Assembly (NCBI RefSeq): GCF_900115205.1
Contig: NZ_FOYQ01000001.1
Location: forward strand, 771,240 to 835,239
Source of the DNA: Robiginitalea myxolifaciens
GTDB taxonomy: Bacteria > Bacteroidota > Bacteroidia > Flavobacteriales > Flavobacteriaceae
DNA length: 64,000 nucleotides
Direction of reading: 5' to 3'
The notes under the pieces were generated by a model, which had not been told where the DNA came from, searched no databases, and saw only the letters and a list, made by a program, of their open reading frames with translations. This document shows, one piece after another, positions 1 through 8,744 of this stretch. The translations under genes were made by a program, and so were the position numbers. Numbering within the stretch: position 1 is the stretch's first letter; every line of letters begins with the position of its first letter.

Positions 1-1
1 C

Positions 2-103
2 GAAAAAAATGCCGAAATCGACATTCAGGAACTTACCGATAGCTATACCAAAAAAGTCGACGCCATCCTCGAAGTTAAGGAGGCGGAAATCATGAAAGTT
101 TGA
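2..103 (+). CDS. frr: Ribosome recycling factor, C-terminal end (partial)
   Basis: Open from the window edge to a TGA at 101-103, giving 33 residues. The tail reads DIQELTDSYTKKVDAI and ends KEAEIMKV, which matches the C-terminal helix of ribosome recycling factor; the family typically ends in a KEKEIM-type motif. RRF works with EF-G to split post-termination ribosomes in the cytoplasm. Most of the gene lies upstream of the window, so the call rests on a short but characteristic tail. A small hairpin (GGAGTG/CACTCC, 128-142) without a T-run lies in the 61-nt gap before the next gene. Confidence 0.8.
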   Translation, partial: EKNAEIDIQELTDSYTKKVDAILEVKEAEIMKV

Positions 104-164
104 TCGGCTTGGCTGGGCAAATGCAACGGAGTGAAACACTCCCGACAACTTCCAGCCGTACCCT

Positions 165-2570
165 ATGGTAGCTAAACTCACACAAGGATTTTGGGCCCGT
201 ACCGCCAGGATCATTTTGCGAAATCGCATCCTGATCCTATTGGCGATCGCAGCGATCACGGTCTTTATGGGAACGCAGTGGCAGTATATGCGTTTTTCCA
301 CCTCAGAGGCCAACTTACTCCCCGACGACCATCCGGAAACGCTGGGGTATCAGGAATTCCTCAAACAGTTCGGCGAAGAGGGTAATGCGGTTGTCCTGGC
401 CATTCGGGACAGTGCCTTGTTTACCCCGGAACGTTTTAATCAATGGAACATCCTGAGCAAACAGCTCGAAGCCTTTCCCGAGGTAGATCTGGTCGTCTCC
501 ACGGAAAACCTCAGGCGCCTGGTTCGGGACACTACTGCGAATGCCTTTGCCCTCCAACCCTGGTTGGAAGGGCCAGTTGCCGACCAGATGACCCTCGACA
601 GCCTCAGCGGAGAACTCTTTGAGCGCTTACCATTCTACGAAGGCTTATTATACAATCCCGAAAGTAAGACCATTCAAACGGTGGTCTACATGGACAAAGA
701 CCTGGTGAATACCCCGGTGCGGAAAGACTTTGTCCTGAACGATTTGCGGAATCTGGTTTCGGACTTCGAGGAGGAGACCGGGATGGACGTTCATATATCC
801 GGTATGCCGTACATCCGGACCATGAATTCGCAGAACATTATCGACGAGATCGGGATATTCATTGCCGGTGCCTTATTGGTAACCTCCCTGATCTTTTTCT
901 TCTTCTTCCGATCCTTCCGGGCTACACTTATTTCGATTTGTGTAGTAGTTATTGGGGTGATGTGGGCCTTTGGTACGCTGGGATTACTCAAATACGAAAT
1001 CACGGTCCTAACTGCCCTGATTCCTCCTGTAATCATTGTTATCGGAATCCCCAATTGCATCTTCCTGATCAATAAATACCAACAGGAAGTAAAAAAACAC
1101 GGGAATCAGGCCCTTTCCCTGCAGCGGGTTATTTCCAAAATTGGGAATGCCACCCTGATGACCAACGTCACTACCGCCTCGGGGTTTGCCACTTTCATCA
1201 TTACGGATAGTCAATTACTTTCCGAATTCGGTATTGTCGCCTCGATCAATATCTTGAGTATTTTCATTCTCTCCCTGCTGATTATCCCCATCCTGTACAG
1301 CTTTATGCCGCTTCCCAAAACCAAGCACCTGAAGCATTTGAACAAACGGTGGATCGACGCCTTTGTGAGTTGGATGGAACGCATTGTCCGCAATCACAGG
1401 ATCGCGGTGTATATGGTGACCATTGGCACCCTGGTGGCCAGTATCATCGGGATGTATCAGATTCGAATATCCGGGAGCCCCATTGAGGATATGCCGAAAG
1501 GGGAGGAATTCTTCCAGGATATCCGCTTCTTTGAGCAGGAATTCGACGGGATCATGCCCGTTGAAATCGTAATCAATTCCCAACGTCGAAACGGTATCAT
1601 GAAGCCGGCGACATTGCGCAGGATGGACCAGTTGGGCACTTACATCGAGGAAACCCCGGAACTTTCCCGTCCGGTTTCCGTGGTAGATCTGGTCAAATAC
1701 TCCAAGCAGGCCTTTTACAATGGCATCCCAAAATATTATCAACTCCCCACCTCCCAGGAAAGTAATTTTATCCTGGATCTGGCGCGGAAATCACAGGACA
1801 ACTCCAACCTACTGGAGAGCTTTGTGGATTCTACCGGGCAATACGCGCGCATGACCACGTATATGCGCGACATGCCTACCGAGCGCATGGAGGAAATAGA
1901 GGAAGACCTCAAGGCAGAGATCGCCAAGATATTTCCGGAGGAGCGTTACGAGGTATCCATGACCGGAAAGGCCTTGTTATTCCTGAAAGGCACCAAGTAC
2001 CTGGTGCGTAACCTCGTACTTTCCCTCTCTTTGGCCATACTGCTGATTGCATTGCTGATGGCTTTCCTGTTCAGGTCCTTCCGGATGATTATCATTTCCC
2101 TGGTCCCGAACCTGCTTCCCCTGGTAATTACCGCTGGGGTCATGGGCTTTTTGGGCGTACCCATAAAACCCTCTACCATCCTGGTGTTTAGTATCGCCTT
2201 CGGAATTTCGGTAGACGACACCATACACTTCCTGGCCAAATACCGGCAGGAACTCAGCGCCAACCACTGGCGCATCCGAAAATCGGTATACGCAGCGCTA
2301 CGGGAAACCGGAGTGAGTATGTTCTACACCTCTATCGTGCTGTTTTTTGGATTTTCCGTCTTTATCATCTCGAGCTTCGGGGGAACTGTAGCCCTTGGTG
2401 CCCTTGTTTCGGCTACCCTGCTTTTTGCCATGCTGGCCAACCTGATCCTGCTTCCTTCCCTCCTACTTTCCCTCGAACGGAGTATCGCCAATAAGCAGGT
2501 ACTCAAAAAGCCTCAGATCGATATCCTGTCCGATTCGGATTCGGCAAAAAATTCTCCTCAGGCGGAATAA
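165..2570 (+). CDS. RND superfamily exporter, MMPL type
   Basis: An 801-residue inner-membrane protein with the duplicated RND layout. There is one membrane segment near residues 18-38, a large periplasmic loop to about 225, a bundle of segments at about 225-400, a second loop to about 610, and a second bundle at about 611-775. Each bundle begins with a hydrophobic helix ending in FRSF. The acidic pair in FGISVDDTIHF (about 680) fits the proton-relay position of the family. Such proteins export lipids or hydrophobic compounds using the proton gradient; the substrate cannot be told from sequence. It follows frr in the same direction and ends just before the asnS promoter. Confidence 0.85.
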   Translation: MVAKLTQGFWARTARIILRNRILILLAIAAITVFMGTQWQYMRFSTSEANLLPDDHPETLGYQEFLKQFGEEGNAVVLAIRDSALFTPERFNQWNILSKQLEAFPEVDLVVSTENLRRLVRDTTANAFALQPWLEGPVADQMTLDSLSGELFERLPFYEGLLYNPESKTIQTVVYMDKDLVNTPVRKDFVLNDLRNLVSDFEEETGMDVHISGMPYIRTMNSQNIIDEIGIFIAGALLVTSLIFFFFFRSFRATLISICVVVIGVMWAFGTLGLLKYEITVLTALIPPVIIVIGIPNCIFLINKYQQEVKKHGNQALSLQRVISKIGNATLMTNVTTASGFATFIITDSQLLSEFGIVASINILSIFILSLLIIPILYSFMPLPKTKHLKHLNKRWIDAFVSWMERIVRNHRIAVYMVTIGTLVASIIGMYQIRISGSPIEDMPKGEEFFQDIRFFEQEFDGIMPVEIVINSQRRNGIMKPATLRRMDQLGTYIEETPELSRPVSVVDLVKYSKQAFYNGIPKYYQLPTSQESNFILDLARKSQDNSNLLESFVDSTGQYARMTTYMRDMPTERMEEIEEDLKAEIAKIFPEERYEVSMTGKALLFLKGTKYLVRNLVLSLSLAILLIALLMAFLFRSFRMIIISLVPNLLPLVITAGVMGFLGVPIKPSTILVFSIAFGISVDDTIHFLAKYRQELSANHWRIRKSVYAALRETGVSMFYTSIVLFFGFSVFIISSFGGTVALGALVSATLLFAMLANLILLPSLLLSLERSIANKQVLKKPQIDILSDSDSAKNSPQAE

Positions 2571-2590
2571 TTGCACCGGCGGAAGCTGCC

Positions 2591-2618
2591 TTGTGTTCCT
2601 TGGATTCCTTTATATTTG
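2591..2618 (+). promoter_or_regulatory. Bacteroidota-type promoter of asnS
   Basis: TTG at 2591-2593 and TATATTTG at 2611-2618 are separated by 17 nt, close to the TTTG / TAnnTTTG pattern of the Bacteroidota primary sigma factor. The -7 box lies 21 nt before the ATG at 2640. It overlaps the long upstream extension of the open frame, which argues that the extension is not translated. Confidence 0.55.
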
Positions 2619-2639
2619 CCCTTTCATTTAAGTTGGGAA

Positions 2640-4067
2640 ATGAGTACTGTAAAAGATCTACTGAAGCAAAAACCATTACTCCAGGAAGTAACGCTTAAAG
2701 GTTGGGTGAGGACCTTCCGATCCAATCGGTTTATCGCCCTTAACGATGGTTCCTGTCTGGGTAACCTGCAGTGCGTGGTCGATTTCGAAAGCATGGATGA
2801 GGCCCTGTTACGCCGGATTACCACAGGGGCTGCGATCGCGGTTACCGGTACCCTGGTAGAGAGTCAGGGTCGCGGGCAATCCGTTGAGATCCAGGTTAAA
2901 GATCTTGAAATCTTAGGGGATGCCGATCCGGAAACCTATCCCATCCAACCGAAAAAACACAGCCTGGAATTCCTCAGGGAACAAGCGCATTTGCGTGTGC
3001 GTACCAGTACCTTCAGTGCTGTTATGCGTATCCGGGCAGCCCTGTCCTTTGCCGTGCACCAGTACTTTACCTCCCGCAACTTTTACTATTTCCACGCCCC
3101 CATCATCACGGGATCCGATGCCGAAGGTGCTGGAGAGATGTTCCGGGTTACCACCCTGGATCCGAAATCCCCTCCCCTCGACGAAACAGGAGAAGTGGAT
3201 TATAAAAAAGACTTTTTTGGCAAGGAAACCAACCTGACCGTTTCCGGGCAACTGGAGGCAGAATCCTACGCCATGGGCCTTGGTAAGGTGTACACCTTTG
3301 GCCCGACCTTCCGGGCGGAAAACTCAAACACTTCCCGCCACTTGGCAGAATTTTGGATGATTGAGCCGGAAATGGCCTTCTACGACCTGGATGCCAACAT
3401 GGATTTGGCCGAAGATTTTATCCAGGAGGTACTGAAGTATGTACTGGAAAACTGCCAGGAAGACCTGGAGTTTCTCGAGAAGCGCCTGGCCGACGAAGAG
3501 AAATCCAAACCGGCTGCTGAGCGTTCCGAAATGCCTTTGATTGAGAAGTTGCGTTTCGTAACCGACCAACCGTTTAAGCGGGTTACCTACACCGAAGCGA
3601 TCGACATCCTTCGCAACAGTAAGCCGAACAAAAAGAAAAAGTTCCAGTTCCCAATCGACGAATGGGGTGCCGACCTGCAGAGCGAGCACGAACGCTTCCT
3701 GGTGGAAAAGCATTTTAAATGCCCGGTAATCCTCTTTAACTATCCTGCCAAGATCAAGGCTTTCTACATGCGCCTGAATGAGGATGGCAAGACCGTAAGG
3801 GCAATGGATGTGCTCTTTCCGGGCATCGGGGAAATCGTTGGCGGTTCACAACGTGAGGAGCGCCTGGACGTACTGGTAGAAAAGATGGAAGCCCTCGGGA
3901 TTGAAGAGAAGGAACTTTGGTGGTATCTGGAGCTGCGTAAATTCGGAACGGCCCCACACAGTGGATTTGGCCTGGGCTTTGAACGCCTGGTACAGTTCGC
4001 TACGGGAATGGGGAATATCCGGGATGTCATTCCTTTTCCACGTACGCCGCAGAACGCCGAATTCTAA
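2640..4067 (+). CDS. asnS: Asparaginyl-tRNA synthetase
   Basis: A 475-residue class IIb aminoacyl-tRNA synthetase that charges tRNA-Asn. The N-terminal OB-fold (about 1-110) contains [20 protein letters not shown]. Class II motif 2 is visible as [21 protein letters not shown] (first 20 residues from about 223), and motif 3 as [20 protein letters not shown] near the C-terminus, followed by PFPR. The length fits the bacterial enzyme (about 466). The frame stays open upstream to a TTG at 2571, but ATG 2640 begins the usual MSTVKDLL-type N-terminus and sits behind a good promoter, so I chose it. rpoN follows on the same strand. Confidence 0.95.
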   Translation: MSTVKDLLKQKPLLQEVTLKGWVRTFRSNRFIALNDGSCLGNLQCVVDFESMDEALLRRITTGAAIAVTGTLVESQGRGQSVEIQVKDLEILGDADPETYPIQPKKHSLEFLREQAHLRVRTSTFSAVMRIRAALSFAVHQYFTSRNFYYFHAPIITGSDAEGAGEMFRVTTLDPKSPPLDETGEVDYKKDFFGKETNLTVSGQLEAESYAMGLGKVYTFGPTFRAENSNTSRHLAEFWMIEPEMAFYDLDANMDLAEDFIQEVLKYVLENCQEDLEFLEKRLADEEKSKPAAERSEMPLIEKLRFVTDQPFKRVTYTEAIDILRNSKPNKKKKFQFPIDEWGADLQSEHERFLVEKHFKCPVILFNYPAKIKAFYMRLNEDGKTVRAMDVLFPGIGEIVGGSQREERLDVLVEKMEALGIEEKELWWYLELRKFGTAPHSGFGLGFERLVQFATGMGNIRDVIPFPRTPQNAEF

Positions 4068-4096
4068 GGCGAATTCCTTATTTTTATGAGGGGTAC

Positions 4097-4118
4097 GGGG
4101 TAAAATAAAACCCCTTTT
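4097..4118 (+). terminator. Weak hairpin with T-run after asnS
   Basis: GGGGT (4097-4101) pairs with ACCCC (4110-4114) around an A-rich 8-nt loop and is followed by TTTT. The stem is only 5 bp, so termination may be partial and rpoN may be co-transcribed with asnS. Confidence 0.3.
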
Positions 4119-4144
4119 CCCGAGTTAAGTACCCAAAAGGATTC

Positions 4145-5602
4145 ATGCTAAAACAACACCTTCAGTTTAAACTCTCACAAAAGCTGTCGCCACAGCAGAT
4201 TCAGCTGATGAAGCTGATTCAGCTGCCTACCCAGGCTTTCGAGCAGCGTCTGAAGCAGGAACTGGAGGAAAATCCCGCCCTGGAGTCCGGCAAGGAGGAT
4301 TCCGGGAGCCTGGAGGATGAATACGCAGAAGCCTACGACGGGGCCGAGGAGCACGAACGCATCGAGGCCGACGACATCAACATCGACGAATACCTAAGCG
4401 ATGATGAAGTCCCCGATTACCTGACTCGTACGAGTAATTACAGCCAGGACGACGAAGAAAAGCAAGTCCCCTACGCCTCCGGTATTTCCTTTACCCAATA
4501 CCTGATGAACCAGCTCAATACCGAATATCTCGACGATGAGCAATGGACCATCGCGGAATTTCTGGTTGGGAGTATCGATGAAAGCGGCTATATCCGCCGT
4601 TCGATTTCCGATATCATGGACGACCTGGCCTTCACCCAAAGTGTTTTTACGGACGAAAAGACCATCCTCGAAGTCCTGGAAAAGGTTCAGCAATTAGACC
4701 CCCCAGGGGTTGGCGCCCGCTCTCTGGAGGAATGTTTGTTGATTCAACTTCGGCGCAAAGAGCCTACTCCTTCCGTTGAACAGGCGATTAGCATTTTGGA
4801 AAAATCCTTTGACCACTTTTCCAAGAAGCACTTTCAGAAGCTCCTGCAAAGACACGATCTCAATGAGGAAGAACTCAAGGATGCTATCGGGGAAATAGAG
4901 AAATTGAATCCCAAGCCAGGGGGTTCGTACTCCGGGGGAAACAAAATTGTTGAGCATGTCGTGCCCGACTTTTCCATCCGCATTGTCGACGGGGAACTGG
5001 AATTGAGCCTAAACGGGCGCAATGCCCCTGAGCTCCACGTGAGCCGGGAATATTCCCAGATGCTGGCGGGCTATAAGAACGCCAAGGACAAATCCAAGGA
5101 ACAGAAGGATGCCGTATTGTTCATCAAGCAGAAACTCGATGCGGCCAAATGGTTTATCGATGCCATCCGGCAGCGGCAACAAACCCTGTTTGTAACCATG
5201 AGTGCTATCATGGATTACCAGCAGGAATACTTCATGACCGGGGACGAACGAAATTTGAAACCAATGATCCTCAAGGATATTGCCGACCGAATCAACATGG
5301 ACGTATCTACCGTTAGCCGGGTGGCGAACAGTAAGTATGTAGATACGCCCTATGGCACCCGTTTGATCAAGGATTACTTCTCGGAAGCAGTTAAGAACGA
5401 GCAGGGGGAAGACGTCAGTACCAAGGAGATTAAGAAAATCCTGGAAACGGTAGTGGCGGAGGAAAACAAGAAAAAGCCGCTTACCGACGACCGCCTGGCC
5501 AAGATCCTGAAAGACAAAGGCTACCCGATAGCGCGGCGCACCGTGGCCAAATATCGGGAGCAATTGGGAATCCCGGTGGCCCGGCTCCGCAAAGAAATCT
5601 GA
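4145..5602 (+). CDS. rpoN: RNA polymerase sigma-54 factor
   Basis: A 485-residue sigma-54 that directs RNA polymerase to -24/-12 promoters and needs an enhancer-binding AAA+ activator. The Gln/Leu-rich region I is clear (LSQKLSPQQIQLMKLIQLP, residues 11-29), followed by an acidic region II (about 50-110), the core-binding domain, a helix-turn-helix (IADRINMDVSTVSRVANS, about 377), and the RpoN box ARRTVAKYRE near residue 464. The length is typical. The stop codon overlaps the next ATG (TGATG), so the downstream membrane gene is probably translationally coupled. No activator gene is present in this window. Confidence 0.96.
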   Translation: MLKQHLQFKLSQKLSPQQIQLMKLIQLPTQAFEQRLKQELEENPALESGKEDSGSLEDEYAEAYDGAEEHERIEADDINIDEYLSDDEVPDYLTRTSNYSQDDEEKQVPYASGISFTQYLMNQLNTEYLDDEQWTIAEFLVGSIDESGYIRRSISDIMDDLAFTQSVFTDEKTILEVLEKVQQLDPPGVGARSLEECLLIQLRRKEPTPSVEQAISILEKSFDHFSKKHFQKLLQRHDLNEEELKDAIGEIEKLNPKPGGSYSGGNKIVEHVVPDFSIRIVDGELELSLNGRNAPELHVSREYSQMLAGYKNAKDKSKEQKDAVLFIKQKLDAAKWFIDAIRQRQQTLFVTMSAIMDYQQEYFMTGDERNLKPMILKDIADRINMDVSTVSRVANSKYVDTPYGTRLIKDYFSEAVKNEQGEDVSTKEIKKILETVVAEENKKKPLTDDRLAKILKDKGYPIARRTVAKYREQLGIPVARLRKEI

Positions 5603-6207
5603 TGCGCATCTTAAGTCAGTTAATCGGTTTGATTGCCCATCCCCTGCTGATTCCAGCCTTCGGGGCCTTCTTTTATTTTCAGGTAACGCCCAAATACAGT
5701 CCCCCGGACCTGCAGCGCGCCAATATCCTCCCCATTTTTATCCTTACCGCAATCATTCCCCTTATCAGTATGATCATCCTGCAGAACCTGGGGCTGATCC
5801 GATCAGCGCAGATGAAAAATCCTGATGAGCGGGTATACCCGTTACTGGTAGGGCTTGTGCTCTTGCTTATGGTGTTGTTGCAGGTAATCCCCAACAACTA
5901 TACCCCGGAACTCTATTTTTATATTCTCGGTCTGACCATTGCTGTGGCAGCCTGCTTATTGCTGGCCCTAACGCGAAAGATCGTTAGCCTGCACATGGTA
6001 GGCATGGGTAGCCTGCTCGCTTTTATGGTTGCCCTGAGCATTCACTTTGAGAAAAATATCGTTGTAGCCATAAGCCTTTGTACCCTGGCCTGCGGACTCG
6101 TCGCTATGGCACGTCTTTACCTGAAGATACACGGAAGGGCGGGGGTATTTACAGGCTTGCTAATTGGCCTGGTTTCTCAACTCCTGCTGATTCGCTTCTG
6201 GGTGTAG
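5602..6207 (+). CDS. Conserved integral membrane protein
   Basis: A 201-residue protein that is almost entirely hydrophobic, with about six membrane segments. Its ATG shares a base with the rpoN stop, so the two are co-transcribed. A polar RSAQMKNPDERVYPL loop near residue 68 and a RLYLKIHGR loop near 172 are the only charged stretches. The layout recalls small PAP2-like membrane proteins found beside rpoN in flavobacteria, but I see no complete phosphatase motif. No function is assigned. It converges on the exbD gene with an 8-nt gap. Confidence 0.6.
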   Translation: MRILSQLIGLIAHPLLIPAFGAFFYFQVTPKYSPPDLQRANILPIFILTAIIPLISMIILQNLGLIRSAQMKNPDERVYPLLVGLVLLLMVLLQVIPNNYTPELYFYILGLTIAVAACLLLALTRKIVSLHMVGMGSLLAFMVALSIHFEKNIVVAISLCTLACGLVAMARLYLKIHGRAGVFTGLLIGLVSQLLLIRFWV

Positions 6208-6215
6208 CTTTCCCC

Positions 6216-6698
6216 TTAGTCCCCTTGCGCAGCTTTCTCAATCGTAGCGTAATTAATCTTCAGGGCATTGACCTTGCGCAATTCCTGCTTCACATCGTTT
6301 ATAAGGCCCATCCCGGCCTTTTCGTCTACCTTGAGCACCACAGTTACCAGAGACCGGAGTTCTGCGGGTAGCGCTTCTCTTTTCTGGAGCACATACGGAC
6401 CGATATCACTGACCCGGGCAAAGGAATCGTCTAATTGGATTTGCGGTTCAGTGCCGTAAACCGAACGATACTGTTGTTCCGGTGGACCGATGTGGATGTA
6501 AATCAAGCGGTCCTTCTTCTCCAACTTTTTAATTTCAGTAGCATCGGGGAGCTGATTTAGCACCTTAAGGTCCTTCTCTTGAATCGTGGTCACCGTCATA
6601 AAGAAAAACAACAGCATAAATACAATATCCGGTAGGGATGCTGTAGATACCGGGGGAAGGCTTGCAGAACTTCTTGCTTTGAATCGTATCATGATCAT
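6216..6698 (-). CDS. ExbD/TolR-type biopolymer transport protein (short form, distal pair)
   Basis: A 160-residue protein with a short cytoplasmic N-terminus, one membrane helix containing LPDIVFMLLFFFMTVTT, and a periplasmic domain. Asp24 in that helix matches the essential proton-pathway aspartate of ExbD/TolR. These proteins form a channel with ExbB/TolQ that couples the proton gradient to TonB or Tol function. It lies 15 nt after the longer ExbD gene and is probably co-transcribed. It is strongly similar to the short ExbD at 8248-8730, including PDATEIKKLEKKDRLIYIHI against PNATETKKLEKKDRVIYIYV, so the pair arose by duplication. Confidence 0.85.
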   Translation of the reverse strand: MIMIRFKARSSASLPPVSTASLPDIVFMLLFFFMTVTTIQEKDLKVLNQLPDATEIKKLEKKDRLIYIHIGPPEQQYRSVYGTEPQIQLDDSFARVSDIGPYVLQKREALPAELRSLVTVVLKVDEKAGMGLINDVKQELRKVNALKINYATIEKAAQGD

Positions 6699-6713
6699 TT
6701 AAATTTATTAGTG

Positions 6714-7313
6714 CTATTCAGATGCTGTTTCGGCCTCCGAAAGGTTCAGGGGGAAAAGCTCCTGGATTTGTAAGATCTGCGCTTTGAGCTGTTCCTTTTG
6801 CAGGGGCCCGGTCTGTGGGTTCAAATAATCCTGCTCCAAGGCCGTGTAATCGCTTCCAAACAAGCGCTGGGCTTCCCGGTTGCGCAGCGTATTATAACCC
6901 GCGGTAATTTCGTTCTGGACGGCTATGTAATCGGCATAGGCGGTTTGCCGGTCGCTCCTCAGGGATACTATCGCAATATTGGGATTGTCCGAAGATGTTT
7001 CTTCCCTGTTCCCCTTGCAATAATCACAGCTACCGTCGCCCCCATTGTCCAGGAAAGCGATTACGACATCCTTCAATTCCTCGAGTGGCAGGAGCTCTTC
7101 TTCTACGAGTAAGGCCCCGGAGTTGTTGATATTTACTGTTAGAATGTTGCGCTGGCGCACCACTATGGTACTGGTATCGTCTATCCGAGGCAGCAACCGA
7201 TCGATACCGGCATCGGTTTCAATGGTAGTAGTCACCAAAAAAAAGATAAGGAGTAAAAAAGCGATGTCTGCCATTGATCCCGCGTTCACCTCCGTATTCG
7301 CTCTGTTTCGCAT
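6714..7313 (-). CDS. ExbD/TolR-type biopolymer transport protein (long form, distal pair)
   Basis: A 199-residue ExbD/TolR protein. The membrane helix reads NAGSMADIAFLLLIFFLVTT with the catalytic-type Asp16. The periplasmic domain has an insertion holding CDYC (GGDGSCDYCKGNREE) and a C-terminal helical region ending LFPLNLSEAE. It is the partner of the short ExbD downstream and a paralogue of 8745-9353, which shares the CxxC insertion and the C-terminal LFPQKLSEAET motif. No ExbB gene accompanies this pair; the single ExbB of the region lies upstream beside the other pair. Confidence 0.85.
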   Translation of the reverse strand: MRNRANTEVNAGSMADIAFLLLIFFLVTTTIETDAGIDRLLPRIDDTSTIVVRQRNILTVNINNSGALLVEEELLPLEELKDVVIAFLDNGGDGSCDYCKGNREETSSDNPNIAIVSLRSDRQTAYADYIAVQNEITAGYNTLRNREAQRLFGSDYTALEQDYLNPQTGPLQKEQLKAQILQIQELFPLNLSEAETASE

Positions 7314-7458
7314 ATCCTGAATTTTTCCTCAAAATAGCAGGCGAACAAGAGGAAGTAAACGGGGAATGCGTGAGTCAGCGATTTCGATGAGGGAACCCGA
7401 CGGATCAGGGAAGCTTATTGAGTGTCACTGAAATAAAAAGACCTATTGCGAAGTAATC

Positions 7459-8181
7459 CTAAAGAATATAGAACGTCAATCCCAAACGTAAGGGCGCCAT
7501 TTCAAGAGAGGTGCCATCACTGGTCTGGGTTCCGTCCTGGAAGAGGGCATTGAGGCCATAATAGGCGTGCAGATTAAAGGTATTATAGCCCACATTTAAG
7601 GTTAGTCCGTAGCGGAAGCGTTCTACCTGCTGGTTGTAAAAGGTATCCCGGAAATCATCCGTTATTATTTTGGAACGGTTGGCAAAAGCATAGCCAAACT
7701 TTACGCCTCCATAAATCCTCCAGAATTTAAATGTATCCGGAGTAGAATTACGCCATCGGATTTCAAGGGGAACTTCTATTAGGTGCATCTCCAGTTTATT
7801 CCGATTGTAAAAGGACCGGTTCCTGATAAACGTGTATGCGGGGGTTTCTGCCGTGGCCATGGCTGCATTGGAATCCGCCCAAAGATTGGAATAATAAGAG
7901 TTCACAGCATAGCCCAGGCCTATTCCCAGGGCAAGTGTGCGATCCCTATTGATGGGCATATCCCGGATAACACCCACGTTAAGGCCATAGGAGAAATTAC
8001 TTTGGCTAAACCCATCCGGCTTGTCCAGGATTAAATTGTAGGTGAGCCCAAGGTAAATTTGATCCTCGCGGTAGCGCAGATCCGGCGAGGAATCTCCTTC
8101 AACAGGAACATCCTGAGAAATCGCCAGATTGAGGCCGCCCACAAGCAGGAGGAATAGAAAAATTGAGATTCTCACATTCAT
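7459..8181 (-). CDS. Outer-membrane beta-barrel (porin-family) protein
   Basis: A 240-residue protein with a signal peptide (ISIFLFLLLVGGLNLAISQ, residues 5-23). The remainder alternates hydrophobic and polar residues in the manner of a small beta-barrel and ends with GLTFYIL, an aromatic-rich C-terminal strand. Motifs such as YRPKFGYAF-like KFGYAFANRS and LNVGYNTFNLHAYYGLNAL fit PorT-like or OmpX-like flavobacterial barrels. It lies between the two ExbD pairs and behind a terminator, so it may be read separately. It could be an outer-membrane partner of the Exb system, but that is inferred only from position. It is not convincingly PorT of the type IX system. Confidence 0.6.
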   Translation of the reverse strand: MNVRISIFLFLLLVGGLNLAISQDVPVEGDSSPDLRYREDQIYLGLTYNLILDKPDGFSQSNFSYGLNVGVIRDMPINRDRTLALGIGLGYAVNSYYSNLWADSNAAMATAETPAYTFIRNRSFYNRNKLEMHLIEVPLEIRWRNSTPDTFKFWRIYGGVKFGYAFANRSKIITDDFRDTFYNQQVERFRYGLTLNVGYNTFNLHAYYGLNALFQDGTQTSDGTSLEMAPLRLGLTFYIL

Positions 8182-8191
8182 AAGATATAAA

Positions 8192-8218
8192 AAAACGCTT
8201 CAGAAACTGAAGCGTTTT
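8192..8218 (-). terminator. Rho-independent terminator of the proximal exb operon
   Basis: A perfect 12-bp stem (AAAACGCTTCAG / CTGAAGCGTTTT) closes an AAA loop, and on the minus strand it is followed by a run of T. It lies between the end of the short ExbD gene (8248) and the start of the barrel gene (8181), so the ExbB-to-ExbD unit ends here. Confidence 0.8.
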
Positions 8219-8247
8219 ATACTGATCTAACTTAAGTAATGAATCTG

Positions 8248-8730
8248 CTACTGCAGGTTCGCAAAGGCATCCCCGTCCGTAGTGGTATAATTCACTTTAA
8301 GGGCATTTACCTTACGCAGTTCTTGCTTGATATCGGATATCAGACCCATGTTAGCATCCCGGTCTACCTTTAAGGCAGTCGTCAGAACGTTCTGCAGTTC
8401 CTGTGGTTTTGCAGCGCGCTCCTGCAGGATAAAATCTCCTACATCCCCTACATCAGCAAACTTATCATTTAGCTGAATCTTTGGCTCCGAACCAAAGGTG
8501 CTGGTGTACTGGCTCGTTGGTTTCCCTACATAGATGTAGATTACCCTGTCCTTTTTTTCCAGCTTCTTGGTCTCGGTAGCATTCGGCAGGGTATTCTCAA
8601 CCATGATCGAACTATCCTTCATGGTTGTTACCGTCATAAAGAAGAATAACAGCATGAAAACGATGTCGGGCAATGATGCCGTAGATACCGCAGGGACGTC
8701 TCCGTCTTTTTTCTTATTAAACTTGGCCAT
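8248..8730 (-). CDS. ExbD/TolR-type biopolymer transport protein (short form, proximal pair)
   Basis: A 160-residue ExbD/TolR protein with one membrane helix carrying LPDIVFMLLFFFMTVTT; Asp22 is the expected proton-pathway residue. The periplasmic domain ends in a helix with DIKQELRKVNALKVNYTT. It follows the long ExbD gene by 14 nt within the operon exbB - membrane protein - exbD - exbD and is the last gene before a strong terminator. It is a close paralogue of the short ExbD at 6216-6698. Confidence 0.88.
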   Translation of the reverse strand: MAKFNKKKDGDVPAVSTASLPDIVFMLLFFFMTVTTMKDSSIMVENTLPNATETKKLEKKDRVIYIYVGKPTSQYTSTFGSEPKIQLNDKFADVGDVGDFILQERAAKPQELQNVLTTALKVDRDANMGLISDIKQELRKVNALKVNYTTTDGDAFANLQ

Positions 8731-8744
8731 ATTCGTTTATGCTT

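Noticed and set aside
2571-2639. Upstream extension of asnS to a TTG start
   Set aside because: The extension overlaps the promoter boxes and adds residues absent from the family; ATG 2640 gives the normal N-terminus.
7459-8181. Assignment of the barrel protein as PorT of the type IX secretion system
   Set aside because: Length and barrel character fit, but I cannot see PorT-specific motifs and the genomic context is the exb cluster.
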